Below, piece after piece: positions 13,601 to 25,400 of a DNA stretch of 64,000 nucleotides. This stretch comes from Micropterus salmoides (Eukaryota > Chordata > Actinopteri > Centrarchiformes > Centrarchidae): contig NW_024040928.1 in assembly GCF_014851395.1 (NCBI RefSeq), positions 15,577,012 through 15,641,011 on the forward strand. The letters are read 5' to 3'. The notes under the pieces were generated by a model, which had not been told where the DNA came from, made no database searches, and saw nothing but the letters and a program-made list of their open reading frames with translations. A program made the translations under genes and the position numbers. Within the stretch, counting starts at the first letter, position 1. Each line of letters starts with the position of its first letter.

Positions 13601-16600
13601 CATGCACTTGGACTCAGGTCTGCGCTCTCGTAGCCATGGCAGCGGGCACGGTGCAGCAGCTGGACGGGCCACCAGGCACAGCATGTACGAGTGCCGCGAG
13701 ATGGCGAACGAGGAAGACTCTGGAAGCTTGTACAGTGATCGCTCTCTGTCACGCAGCATCTCCCTCCGCAAGGCCAAGAAGCCTCCGCTGCCCCCAGCTC
13801 GTACAGACTCTCTTAGACGCAAGCCTGGTGCGAAAAAACCCCTTGGAGGTGTTAGCGCCATCAGCGGCGTTAATGAGCCAAACGGAGCCATGCTCAATGA
13901 GACTCTAATTGCTAGCTTGCAGCAGAGCCTACAGATGGGGCTGAGAGGAGGGAAAGGAAAAGGGGCTTCGCCGTCTTCACCCTCTCACAGCCCAAGCAGC
14001 GACTACGATGACCCTTGGGTGCTACGGCCACGCAGTCAGAGTAGCATCAGTGCAGGTAGCTCTGCAGCATCGTTAGCAGCCAACACCAACTGTGGCGTTG
14101 TGTCCAATGTATACTCGCTGTGCCATGTGACACCTGCTCATAGCGAGACCAGCAGCTTGCGCTCAGACTACGCAGATTCCTGGGGCTACTACATGGACTA
14201 CCCTCGTAACCATGGAGACCAGAGGGCACAGACCCCTCCGGCGCACGCCATAGATAACATGTCGGCTGGGGCTCGCCCAGGAGAATTACAGAATGGAGGG
14301 GAGATTCACAACAACAGCCAGGCCCCTAGATCCCAACGCCAGGAGGGAGAGGTGGTGGTGAAGCCCAAAACGTCCACCTCCTCACCGGACAGGGTGCACA
14401 GACTGACCTCCCCATCCAGCGGCTACTCTAGCCAGTCCAACACCCCCACAGCCGGAACCCCAGTGCCCTCGATCGTCAGGTCCATGTCTCCCTCGGGCAG
14501 CCGGCCCAGGCCCAAAGTGCCCGAGAGGAAGTCCTCTCTCCTCTCCTCTGTATCCATGTCCTCTTCATCCACCTCGCTTTCCTCAAACACCTCGGATTCA
14601 CTTAAAAACTCCGGACCTCCTCCTCCACCACCTCCACCCCTGCCCCTCTCCTCCTCTTCAGCTCCCAACACCCCTCTCAGCCCACCTCCACCTTTCCCTC
14701 CCCCTCTACCGCCAAGCTCCAGTGCAGGCACTCCTCCGCCGGCTCCCCCGTTATCCACTAGTCCAAAGGGTCCAACTCTGAGCCCACCTCCTGCTTGCTC
14801 CACCTCCCCAGAATTCCCTCCTCCTCCATCCCCTGAAATGCTAATCCACCCCAGTTCATCCTTCAATGGGAGCTTCAGTCCTCCACCTCCACCTCCACCT
14901 CCCCCTCATGTCCCCTCTATGGGCCCCCCTCCACCTCCTCCATTGCCTGCTTTTCTCCCACCTTCCTGCTCCACATCTTTTGTGAAGGCAGTGAAGGATT
15001 CTCCTAAACCAGCTCTTTCCGACAGCCCTTCAAAGTCATCTAAGCCCCTGATAACCCCGTTTGCGCTGCAGAGTGTTCAGCTCCGCTCCGTTAAAAGGCC
15101 GGAGAATGAGATTAACGGCAAATCAGACCACACCAAAGCACAGGAAACAGGGGTGGACCTCCTTCAGGGTCTAACGCTCCAGAACCTGAAGAAGTCTCAC
15201 TCAGTGGAGCATCCCACTGTGTCACCCCTGTCAAACTGCTCCCCAGAAGAAGAGTCACGTAACTCCTCACCGTCGCCGGTGTCAAAGCTCTTAGAAGAGA
15301 TGTCTTTAGACTGCAGTATCACAGACTACACACTGGACAGTGTTGTCATAAATGGAAAAACTGAGGATCAGAGTTACTTTTACTTAAACGGAGAAGAAAA
15401 AGTTGAAGGGGGGGAATCATTGGCCAGTCCTCCACAGAGCTCCCAAAGCTCTCCCGTCAAACAGAAGCCCCCAGCAGTCTCCAAGAAACCAAAATACTCT
15501 TTTCTCCCGCCATTTAGCCCCAAACCAATCAATGAACAGGTTCCATCATATCCTCACGAGGATGAAACCAGCCTGTCAATAATAGAAGACCAAGTAGATG
15601 CGCTGCCAAGACAAATAAAGGAAGAGGAAAAAGAGAGTAAAAGTGAGCAACAGGAGGACGAGGAAGAAGAGGAAACTTCAGAGAGCCCTGAGCTTCTCAC
15701 CGAGAGCTGGAACATTTCAGTAAGCCAGGACGAGTCCTGTATCTCCGCTTCTGACTGCCAGGAGACAAGTCTTGACCACGGACTGTGTACCAATGGAGAT
15801 GCTCATGCAGAGGTAGAGGAGGAGGGAGATGGAACAAGTAGCACGACTGGATCCATCAGCTCCAAGGAGGACGACACTGGTGAGTCTGACTGGAATTTAT
15901 TGTGTGGTGTTTTTAATTTGTTGTGCTTTTATCCCCCCTACCCCCATCAAATCAACGTTAGAATTTGAGAGAACACTAGTTTTAGATGCTTTCAGTCAAA
16001 ACCTTGGTTTACTTATTAGCTAATAACATTACCATAATCCTATATGGTTAGTAGTGATGCTGCTGCCTGCTAGCCGTGTGGCCAGCTCCTCAGACATCTG
16101 TGAAATTAATTTTGCCCTCCTAAGCAAAGGATTCAAACTTGAAACCACAAGCTTTTTAAAGGTTTGAAAACTGTGAAAATAGCGCAGGAGGGACGGCTTA
16201 TCACTGGGACAGCTGCTGCAGCCTCTTGAATTCATCCTGTCTTACTCGCTCTTCCACTCATCCTTCTATATTTCATATGCAGAGATCTCTTGTGGTTACT
16301 GTCCCTTTTCTTTTCCCGCATTGCTCTTTTTCTCAGCCCCCCACCACACACCTTTGCCTCCACTGTCTACTCGACTCCAATCCCCCATCCATCCTCATTT
16401 CCAAATATGCATTTTTGCCTCTCTGCTTTTCCCTCTTCTTCTCTGTTAATCTCTCATCCTCAGTCAGCCCCTCTCTCTTTCTGTCCTGCTCCCTTCTTCT
16501 CTCCGAGGTAAGGGTGGGAGGGGGCAAGTGTCCCAGGGGAGATGCCTTTCGTGGTTGGAGGGAGAGGGGGGAGGGACTGCATGGTATCAGAGGGGAGGGG

Positions 16601-19600
16601 AGCTGATCTGCTAAGGGGATGAAGAGGATGAAGGGGAGGGTGGGGAGAGCGTAAAGTGAGACTGCCTGCAGCGGCTCAGGCAGTTGGAGCGCAGACGTGA
16701 GCGCGGATGTTGAGGGGAGGAGGAGGAGGAGGAGAAAAGCGGCTAAAGTAGAGAAGAAGAAGAGAGGAGTGGAAATCTAGAGACAAAAAGAGAATGTAAG
16801 CAGACAGTCCGGCACCTCCTCCGTACCACTTCAGATTTTATAGGCAGCCAGGTTAATGCGACGGGATGGTGGATTCCTGAGTGTGTGCATGTGTGTGTTG
16901 TACTGAGTGAACCTGAAGTACGCGTGTTTACTCTCCCGTAATGTTTCTCTGTTTCAGGTGAGGTGTTCGACTCCAGTACGGCTGAATCGTCTCCGGCCCC
17001 GTCAGCCAACGGGGCATCCGAGGAGAACATGGTGACTCCCTCGCGGGCCCGAACCACCGAGGACCTCTTTGCTGCCATTCACAGGTACCGTGATGCTCTC
17101 TTTTACGCCTCTTGTCACTCCTTCATCTACTATTACTCCAACTTCTTTGCACATCATCTGCTTCAACTTTCGATATATAATTTATCCCACTGAGCTCGTC
17201 TATTTTTCTTCTAGTACTCTAGTCATTCTGTTTGTTTTTCTTTCTATCTTCCCCCTCTTTCTCTGTCAGCATCTCATTCCCTCTTTCTCACCTGCTCATA
17301 AACCACAACGTATCACCCTGAACTCCACGCTCCTTCTCCTCCCTTCATCCCATAATTTCTCTTTATCCATCTCCATCCCCCTTCTCTCATCATCCTCTCC
17401 TTCTCCTCCACCTCCCAGTCATAACTTTTACCCAGCACTGTCCCATGTGCGAGCCTACACATCTGTCAAATAGCTGGTCTCTGGAGTCTCCCAGCCCAGG
17501 AGAGAGTGACTTTTTATGTTCAGTGAAGGGACTGATTCAGGAAGCAAAATGAGTCAGTAGTCAAATGTCTGGCAAGGCATCTGTGTTAGTGTACTCACAA
17601 TAGCGTTGCTCATTCTCAGCAGGAGAGAAAAGGCGGTTGCTTCATCCATTATTTAGCTACTCGACACCCTCTGGTCCTAATCTAGGTTAGAGGCCACCTG
17701 AGAGATTTTTCTCTCTCTCTTGCTCCGCTGTCTCTGACATATATTGCATACGTGCTCCCGTGCTTCAAAGGGAACACGCACATAAATTTCTCATGCAGCT
17801 CGCCAGTTTGTTTCACGGTCACGTGCAGAGGCAGTCGGAGTTTTCTTGAGCATCACAGGATTCCATTTCACGGGATTTTATTTCTGCCGGCGACAGATTG
17901 TCGATGTATTTATGGTGCACACGTCACGTGTGCAAGTGCAATTTATTGTGCAGTTTAATTAGACGTGAAGATTGTGTAAGCATGTGTGTGTAAACCTCAC
18001 AGTGGAAGTGTTTACCACATGCTTTACTGCTCTCCTCCTCCATTACACCTTCTTCGTATAAAACATATAGAACCATATTACAGATTATTGATATTTGTTA
18101 GAGTTAACATCATATCTGTCATAGAACCATTTTAAAATATCCAGAGATGGCTAAGTAACATTTTTAAATTTAAAAAAAATTTCTAATGCAGTCTTTCAAA
18201 TTTATATACTATGTGTTTCTGATAGACTTTCTTGCACCAATGCTGTCAACCTAAATGTTCCTTCTTAATCTCCCCTTCTCACCTGTCCAATACCTTTGCT
18301 GTCATTTCACCTCCACATTCTTCTCTACCCCCCTCTCTTTCTCTCTCTCTGGGAAAACAGAAAATGATGAAAACGTTGAATGAAATGCCTTCACAGCTGC
18401 AGCAGAACATACACAACTTGTGAAGCGGGAGATCCTCCAAACCAAATGTAATACAGCCAAGAGAAAGAAATCGATCAAGTAAAATCAAGAGATGAACCTT
18501 GTTTACCTCTAGAACTGAGATTGCTATCGCTGCCTCTTCAGTGTTGGCTGGTTGTGAACTGAACAAACTGTGAGTTCAGTATGGCGCCGTCGTGGTTGAC
18601 TGGATTCAGGTGTGCGAGTGTACGCACGTGTGAATGTGTGTGAGAAAAGTCTTACGTAATGCTGATGGGCTAATGTGGCGAGGGAGCTCACAGGGGACGA
18701 CGCTAGATGGAGGTTGAATTTAGGGCACAGACACAGATTTTGCAGTCTTTCCGAAATGGCAAGCAGACAGAGAGGCTCTCACAAATCATTTATATCCTCT
18801 AGTTCTCCCCGTCGTTTGACCTTCACAAGTATATTCTCCACAGGTTAGATGTCCATTATGGAAGAATTTCAGTCTGTAGATTGTCTCATTCCTCCCTTCA
18901 CTCTTAGCATAAAATCTGTATTTTTCATGCCTTTAATCATCTCTGTCTCCCCTCTCCTCCTCCTCTCCCCCTCCCTGTGCAGAGGGGGCATGCAGTGGGT
19001 GGGTTCATCTGCTCTAGAGAGGTGCGAAGTGGCAAGTAGCCCCTTCCCTTTAATTAGCAAGCCTTGTTCCTGCCATCGCTATGCTACCTTTGGTACAGCA
19101 ACAGTAATCCTACAGGGCAACCCCCTGGACCACAGATTAATAAAGATGTTTCCCTGCTAGCCCTAATCCCATGTATTGTGCCAGTTGCAGCTTTATTACT
19201 ACGCTCTGGTGTAGTAGTTATAGACAGTGTAGGCTAAGTGGTGCAGTCAACCACTCCGATACCCCCTGCTGAGCGGAGGCTGAATCGTCCTTGTGTGATT
19301 AAAACCGCTTTGGGCACTTTTCCCAGTTTGTGTTTTTGATTAATTTCATTGTGCCGCGTCTGAGCTTTACTGCAGAGTTGCAGCGTCTGCAGCTTTTCTT
19401 ATTAAAAACTCATTGGATTTCTTTAACATAAATGTAGAACCCTTCCTCTCATTGCTCTGCCTTTCTTGATTTGAGCGTCCGCGCCACTCAATGCTCCTTA
19501 TTGTTTTACTTTCGTGCTGTGACGCATGATTGCTGGGGGCAGTGCTGACATATGGCAAATTTGGGACAAAGATTTGTGGCGTGTAGGCCAAGATTTTTAA

Positions 19601-20595
19601 GTGCAATCCTTTTTTTTTTTCTTTTAGCTACAACAACCAACACAACATTCACAAGGCTGGGTTGAGCAGTTTACCAAAGGCTTTCAGCTATATAAAATCC
19701 AATTTGCTAAGCCTAATTTTAATTTGAATAAATGGATTTGATGTCACTGTTACCTGACAAAACTGCCCCCAATTCTTGCATTTCTTCTTCTTGCTCATCC
19801 ATCAGTTAAACGTTATTTTTTTATTTATTTTTTTTAAACAACATTAACCCTGCTTGCACTCACTCACTCTGCAAAATTTCTACAAGCATGTCATTAATCC
19901 AGTTATCCTCATCTTACCCTAGGTCAAAGCGCAAGGTCCTGGGTCGCAAGGAGTCTGAGGAGGAAAAGTCCCGGGCTGGGAGCCAACCACAGTCCCCACC
20001 AGTCACCCCCACAGGCATGTCCCCAGGGACAGTGTCCTCCTTGCCTCGGCAGGCAAGCTCCATCCAGCGGAACCTCCGCAAGTCCTCCACCAGCAGCGAC
20101 ACCTTCAAGGCCCTTCTCCTGAAGAAGGGCAGCCGCTCAGAGACCAGCTTCAGGATGTCAGCGGCCGAGATGCTTCGCTCCACTGACCCCCGCTTCCAGA
20201 GAACTCGCTCTGAGTCAGATTCGGACCCCCCTGCTGGTTCACCCTCCTCACCGATGGCGCCACACAGCCCCTTAACCTCCCCCAGCCGTGGTAAGAGGGC
20301 AACAGAGGAGTGGAGCCGCTACGAGACCTTTTCTCTCTCCTCGCCGACTTCGTCCTTTTCGATGAGCGGGTCAAAGTATGGGCGCTCACGCACGCCGCCC
20401 TCTGCTGCCAGCAGCAAGTACAACGCACGCAGCCGAATCCTCAGCAGCCCAATGACAGTAATCTGCGAGCGTGAGGGGGAGATGGCTGAGAGCGAGTACG
20501 GAGACACTGCAGAAAGTCTGTCTGGACCAACGGCTCAGACTCTCCCTGTACTCAAAGACTCCAATGGCACTTTTTCTGAGGAGAGCAGAAGTTAA
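718..20595 (+). CDS. nhsl1: NHSL1 (NHS-like 1), 5'-incomplete, seven coding exons
   Basis: Coding exons are 718-870, 4729-4859, 7309-7513, 10589-10720, 12520-15879, 16958-17084 and 19923-20595. All junctions are GT-AG and reading phase is continuous, giving 1592 residues plus a stop; human NHSL1 is about 1610 aa. Family blocks seen: WTVHYTAPWHQQENVFLP, RQASIRRSL..PKKVKRRKT, PPSMRRIRAQRGQGIAAQM, KAKKPPLPPARTDSLRR, SPSSGYSSQSNTPT, TTEDLFAAIHRSKRKVLGR and GRSRTPPSAASSKY. These match NHSL1 better than NHS. The first exon(s), which carry the WAVE-homology region in this family, lie upstream of the window. Known biology: NHSL1 binds the Scar/WAVE complex and controls lamellipodia, and zebrafish nhsl1b is needed for facial motor neuron migration. 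I cannot tell the fish a and b copies apart. HEBP2 lies tail to tail downstream. Confidence 0.93.
2124..2165 (+). repeat. Short tandem duplication (2 x 21 bp)
   Basis: The unit cggacattagtcacctgctt(t) occurs twice without change, in an NHSL1 intron. Confidence 0.9.
2975..3470 (+). repeat. Dispersed repeat family, copy 1
   Basis: In an NHSL1 intron. Shares ordered blocks with copies at 56335-57150 and 59175-59580, including tagattca.caggtg, actccaaatgaat and atgttgctccataactgct (3409-3427). Boundaries approximate. Confidence 0.6.
4565..4620. repeat. (CA)n microsatellite
   Basis: About 26 CA units with minor interruption, in the NHSL1 intron about 110 bp before the exon at 4729. Confidence 0.95.
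4729..4859 (+). CDS. nhsl1: NHSL1 internal exon
   Basis: The acceptor tgtcctgcag ends at 4728 and the donor gtacac starts at 4860. It encodes ECDKLRKDGFRSSQYYSQGP, conserved in NHS-family proteins, followed by an acidic DDDEDEDNDKK tail. It ends in phase 0. A long CA microsatellite lies about 110 bp upstream in the intron. Confidence 0.92.
4860..7308 (+). other. nhsl1: NHSL1 intron
   Basis: Non-coding. Pyrimidine-rich stretches at about 5700-6130 and 7020-7300, and (GT)n near 6761. No supported exon. Confidence 0.8.
7309..7513 (+). CDS. nhsl1: NHSL1 internal exon
   Basis: The acceptor taatctag ends at 7308 and the donor gtatga starts at 7514. The first half is variable. The second half carries WTKAAALPTPEEKMRQ and TDIVAINVT, which match the human NHSL1 segment with PTPEEKMRQ and TDVVPINIT. 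It exits in phase 1. Confidence 0.9.
7514..10588 (+). other. nhsl1: NHSL1 intron
   Basis: AT-rich, non-coding, no clear repeat or exon. Confidence 0.8.
10589..10720 (+). CDS. nhsl1: NHSL1 internal exon
   Basis: The acceptor gctaccag ends at 10588 and the donor gtatgg starts at 10721. It encodes FDRQASIRRSLINTDT and RRPKKVKRRKTISGLPDN, a basic block nearly identical to human NHSL1. KKVKRRK is a plausible nuclear-localisation-type cluster. Entry and exit are both in phase 1. Confidence 0.93.
   Translation, partial: GQCLTDRRASGAPSLTLTPCPAGPRRSNAERLYQGCLTTSTWS
10721..12519 (+). other. nhsl1: NHSL1 intron
   Basis: Non-coding, TG-rich around 11820-12160. Open frames there are low-complexity. Confidence 0.8.
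12520..15879 (+). CDS. nhsl1: NHSL1 giant central exon (3.36 kb)
   Basis: The acceptor ttgacag ends at 12519 (a tandem NAGNAG site) and the donor gtgagt starts at 15880. The exon is open throughout. An in-frame ATG at 12483 is intronic and is not the start. In order it holds QYSTLGR, PPSMRRIRAQRGQGIAAQM from about 12669, VSPHAAYSTSLIPNAT near 13077, KKPPLPPARTDSLRR near 13780, a proline-rich stretch at about 14613-14965 with several runs of six to eight prolines, and an acidic tract at about 15617-15685. The proline-rich parts are expected to bind SH3 or EVH1 domains (Abi and Ena/VASP types in this family); that is inference from the family. A single giant exon here is typical of NHS genes. 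Confidence 0.94.
15880..16957 (+). other. nhsl1: NHSL1 intron with pyrimidine/purine strand switch
   Basis: Pyrimidine-rich at about 16240-16505, then purine-rich and GC-richer at about 16505-16790. No coding exon seen. Confidence 0.75.
16958..17084 (+). CDS. nhsl1: NHSL1 penultimate exon
   Basis: The acceptor ctgtttcag ends at 16957 and the donor gtaccg starts at 17085. It encodes EENMVTPSRARTTEDLFAAI and the split codon of HR. Human NHSL1 has the matching PSRPRTTEDLFAAIHRSKRK. It exits in phase 2. Confidence 0.93.
17085..19922 (+). other. nhsl1: NHSL1 intron
   Basis: Non-coding, polypyrimidine-rich at about 17200-17420. No supported exon. Confidence 0.8.
19923..20595 (+). CDS. nhsl1: NHSL1 last coding exon
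   Basis: The acceptor ttaccctag ends at 19922 and the stop TAA is at 20593-20595. It encodes SKRKVLGRKESEEE, SIQRNLRKSSTSSDTFKALL, RMSAAEMLRSTDPRFQR, YGRSRTPPSAASSKYNARSR and SSPMTVI, all strongly conserved at the NHSL1 C-terminus. The end of the protein (FSEESRS) resembles the human SEES ending. Confidence 0.94.
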
Positions 20596-22490
20596 AGCAG
20601 AAGGACGGCCCCTTAGATACAGGGAGCTGAAATCATTCATCATAACCAGGTAGGGGGACAGGAAGAGGAGCCACTAGAAGGCCCTCTAGAGACACCTTCC
20701 TGAGCCCCGACCCCCTCGGCGCTGCCTCTGAGGGAGTGGACATGTCCAGATGTGAGGTCAGAAGTCGCCCCATCTTGGACCGGACTGAACTTAATCTGAA
20801 GTGGAGAACTGGTTCTGCTGCAGCATTTTCAAGACTCACATGATTCTCACTCTCTCCTTCGTTTGGTGACTCACCCTTTGTGTTAAAAGAATAGTGTTTC
20901 TTTAACGCCTGGTGTTCTTAGTTTGTTTTCCGTTTGTTTTGTTGTTGTTGTTTTTTTTTTAACTTTATCTTGTCCTTAACACGCAGGAACCCTTTAGTTT
21001 CTTTGAATGACAAGGTTAAGATGGCAAACTAAGGTGAAGTGAAAAGTCACAAGTTGTTTGCTTAACTTTGCTGCTGAGGTGCTACGTAGCTAGGCAGTTG
21101 GAAAGAGTGGAATGTAAAGGCGTGCCGGACGAGATCGCCTTGTGAGCTTTCTCAGCTCCTGCGTCTCTCCTGTTGGCTCTGTAAAGTGTTTGAGAGCACC
21201 GTGGTTTGCAACTGTTGGCAATCAGCCCATTATACTGAGGAAAGAACTCTAGGACGTGGTACAACAGACAGCTACGCGGTACAAGGTCAGATGCGGTTAT
21301 CGCCAAGTTTTGCTTTCTGCTGGTTTTGCTTGTAGAGCCAGTGTGTTCAGTGGTCGAGAGGAAGTGCAGAGGGCTCAGTGCTGCCACCTAGTGACGGGTG
21401 GGAGGTGAACAACTACTCAAAGTTGAAAAGCCTCATAAAACCTCTAGTCATTGAATTTTAGTTTGGAGATTTTGCACTGTGCGTAGGTCTTTTTCCTTGT
21501 TTGTGACTGCTTTAAAGGTGGTTTTAATAAACACGTGATGTCATGTTTGGGAGTTAAGTATGAATCTATAAATGTAAAGCCTGAAATTAAATTAGCAGAA
21601 AAAAATTATTTTACTGTCCGGGTCTTTTCGCAGTCATGTTGGCAAACAAAGAGCTGAAAAATGAACAGCTGGCCATTAATATCCAGTCATCCGGACGGGA
21701 ACACAATCTGAGAGCGTGATCGCTTGTCTTGACACCCGTGCGTAATGGTTCAGCTGTTGCTGAGTTTGCTAAGACCTACTAGAACCTTTTAGGGCTTAAA
21801 TGATTTCTATAATGCTGTTGACCTTTCTGCTAAGTTTATCCTTTTGCAGTTATAAATGGCTCTGTATGTAAATACATACACAAAGGAGTTTTAAGTTTTA
21901 ACATTTTGACTTCTTTTCAAAGACTTTGTACATTTTTAGAGCCGTGTGTTTGCTGGAGGGGAGTGGTTTCCTTTTTGTAGATTATTTATTTTCACATAGC
22001 GGGGTAGCAATACGGTGTTACGAGTCAACCAGCAAGGAGGCATGGGGAAGGGTTAGTCCATGGGCCACATTTACGACGCTGATCCCACCAGGCATTTTTT
22101 TTCTTTTAAAGGTGCTTCAAAGTAAAAGAAAAAGCAATAATATCAATATTTATGCTTAAGCCTTCTACTGTCCTTAATCTTGAGTATTGCAAAGCGCACG
22201 CTGGTGCTCCCAGCTGAGTAAATGTGGCCTCTCTAGAGTCATACACTGAGGTGACAGACGTGAGACTTCACAACCTCCTAACAGCCGTAACACCCCGTGG
22301 TTTAATCGCCCGTGACCAAAGTGTGTCTCCCAGCCATGATTGAGCACTTGAGGTCCGGGCTCGTCTCGTGACAGGAAACGTCTCAATCTCAGAGAGCTTG
22401 TGAAAAGAAGTGGTGGGAGTGGAGCTGAAGGCAGGCTGCTAACGCTCGTGTCGTGTATGTCTGTGTAATAAAAACAAGGTGATATTTAAA
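20596..22490 (+). other. nhsl1: NHSL1 3' UTR (approximate 3' end)
   Basis: AT-rich non-coding sequence after the NHSL1 stop. AATAAA hexamers occur at 21526-21531 and 22467-22472. The second is followed within about 50 bp by a GT-rich tract (tctgtgtgtgtgtgtg), the usual cleavage context, so I place the main 3' end near 22490 with a possible shorter form near 21550. Inferred from signals only. Confidence 0.55.
22467..22472 (+). terminator. nhsl1: Polyadenylation signal, NHSL1 distal
   Basis: AATAAA followed by a downstream GT-rich element at about 22512-22528. This is the best poly(A) signal after the NHSL1 stop; a weaker candidate lies at 21526. Confidence 0.5.
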
Positions 22491-25400
22491 GTGAGAGTCT
22501 CTGTGTCATTTCTGTGTGTGTGTGTGATTCACGGCCATCTGCCAACCCAAGACTCCAAATCACCACCTCATTAGCGCCGTCGCCATGGCACCCACACTCG
22601 TCCGTCATCTGGAAAGCTCCGGTGGCCATCGTTTACCCGTCCTCCCTCCCCTCCCCCCGTGGGGTCATCAGTTATGTCTCCTTCTGGACATCCTACACTG
22701 AATCCCACTCAGCCCATTAAAGAACTTTCCACTGACTTGAACAGTGTTCAACCACCCTGACTTACAGTTTGGCCCCAGACTGAATACCGCATTCCCTGCA
22801 GGTCTTCACTGCCTTTTCAATACCTCGGCACGTCGCGTGTTTGTTACCAAGGGCACAGAAACACTGACCGCCTCTCAGTATTTACAATAAAGTCCCTCCA
22901 CCTCCTATTCAGCAGTCACCTGCCCTCTGGCGCTGCACAGGCAACGCTGTGTCCATCTGGCTGTCAGACAGAAATCAATACAAACTCCTCCCAGCTATAA
23001 TCACACTATTGACATTTCAATTCTTTCCCTCCTCTTATATCCAAGACCCCCCATATAGAGTCTCCTAACAAGACACCAACGTGTGAAGTGACAAATGAAA
23101 GAGACCAGCTGTATTGACTGGAGAGTCCAGGAATAGAATAGTTATCACCTGTGTCTTTATGAATGACTCAGCCTGGTCAACAGGTATGGCTCCATTTAAT
23201 GAGTCATAAAACGTGAAATGCAATGGGTGGAGGCCTTTTTAAAAAAAAAAAAAAAATGTTTGAGGCCACGATACAGTTGTGAAATAAAAAAGTACCTGTT
23301 GGCTCAGAATCAGGTTTATAACCTAGTAGGTTTTCACATATGTTGCCTTGGCATATGTGTGCATGACAGTAAACATAGGAAGTATAAAATCTAAAGAAAG
23401 ACAAAGCAAGTACTGCAAGTCAAAAAGCATAAATATGAAACTGACAATACAATGTGAAAAAATATATAATTAAAGATGGATAATATGACTTATTTAAATA
23501 AAAGCTGTAGAGTTTTGTGCAGGGAATTTGTAAAGGCTCACCATAGTAGTATAGTAGGACATTTTAAAAGACAGTGGTTTCAGTGGTTTCTACATGTTTT
23601 AGCCACCTATAGCCATAGCCAACTATAATTAAATTTACATTACTCAAACCATATTAACTCATAACCCTTTTGCCACAGCATTTTAATAAATGAATTTCCT
23701 TCCATGCTGCACTGAATTCTGGTTTGCCGCCATGCAAGGTGCCAACTGCTCTGAAAGAAATGAATCTGTTTCAGGAGGACACTTCGTCATGTGGGATGAA
23801 GGAAGCCAGGAATCTACCCAATCTTCTGATTAGTGGGCGATCCACTCTACCTGTAAGCCACAACTAGTTTTGACATTTCATAAACTAAATAGTTAATCGA
23901 TAAAGTGACAAAATGATATTAATTGATGAAAATAATTTTTTGCAACCCTTATAGTGTACTAAAACTTATGGCAGGCTAGAAGGAATGTTATGTTGAAGGA
24001 AAATTATATAAAAACAAGCCATGTAAATTTAACACACATGCAAAGAAAACAACAGCTTACACACCTGCTGACACCTACAGTTTTGGCAATCGGGTCTGCC
24101 TAATTTGTGGGCTGTGAGGGGAAAAACTAGAACCTTCATAAAAATCGAACAAAGATGAGGCATGGCTTGCACATCAGTTTCTTCCAGTTTATCTCTGCCA
24201 CCAGAAAATTAGTTTTGTCATGGAAGTATTTTTACATGCCCCCACATCAACTGTATCTTGACTCATCTGCTCCGCCAGGCTGGAGGGAGTAGATGAAATG
24301 AAAATACACGACTGGCGTTTGGAATAAAAACAGTGAGCCTCGTTATACACATCCCATCCGCAGCAATGTTTCACCTCACTGAGCACAACCAATGAGATCG
24401 ATCTGACTGGTGAACAACAGTCGCAGACCGACCGTGTGTGTGTGCACGCATAGAGGATTACTGCTGAGTGTCTGAACATGATATCGGGAACAGTTGTGCC
24501 ACAAATACAAAAAGACTGACTCAGCAGACACGAACCTGACTGAAGACGAGAGAGTGAGGGAGGATAAAAGGGAGACGTTTCATCCGGGCCCATGAAAAGG
24601 TCACAATCAGCAGAGTGTGGAGGGCGGTCTGAACTGTATCCACTACAGATCAGGTAAACAACTCCCAATGAATCTGTGGTCCAAACTGCATTTTAAAGAA
24701 TCCAATCACAAACAGGGACGACAAAAAAACATAATTACACAGTGAAGATGGAGGTAATAAATGATCAGAATAATCAATCATTTAATGCCAAGTTATGTTT
24801 ATTATTAATGATAGTATATTTTACATTCTTAATTCATTTAAAGGCAAGGGTCATCATTACCATGTAGTATCCCTTCTAAAGGATTAAAAACACACACCTT
24901 CCAGTACATCACGAGCTATAAGTATGATCATTAATATGATTTAATGTATAAAAGGAGGTAAACTCAGATTAAAGAAGGCATCATGTTTATGTTGGGTAGT
25001 AAGGGTCACTCTTTGCCCACATCTTAACATACACCAAAGATGTTGGTAAATCTCAGCTTAACACACCAAACAGGCAGGACAAGACACGCTTATTAATTCA
25101 TCAGGGTTTTTTTTGCTGAGACTGGTCCAGATTTGCTATGACTCAGTAGCTCATCGTAATGAGCGTGATGGCGGTGACGATGAGCCAGGTCTACCATTAC
25201 ACAAACCGATATTTACCAACATTTTGTCAGGCAGGCAGGTAGAGCCACCTTCACAGCACGGCCACTGACAGACAAGAGAAAGCATCTGCTGCCAAAACTT
25301 TGCAGCTGTCCCACAGAGTTAAAGGATGGGTTCACATTTTTTTCCAAGTTTGTTTTAAAAAAATACTAGCAGGCCCATTTGTACATTGAATGGGTTATAG

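Noticed and set aside
14423..14866. 147-aa minus-strand Gly/Glu-rich open frame
   Set aside because: It is the antisense shadow of the proline-rich coding tract of NHSL1.
24189..24668. 159-aa minus-strand open frame in the NHSL1-HEBP2 gap
   Set aside because: Cys/Ser-rich composition with no recognisable motif, no splice pattern, and no support from context.
24101..24700. Possible tRNA or small RNA gene in the intergenic region
   Set aside because: No A-box and B-box pair or cloverleaf could be found by eye.
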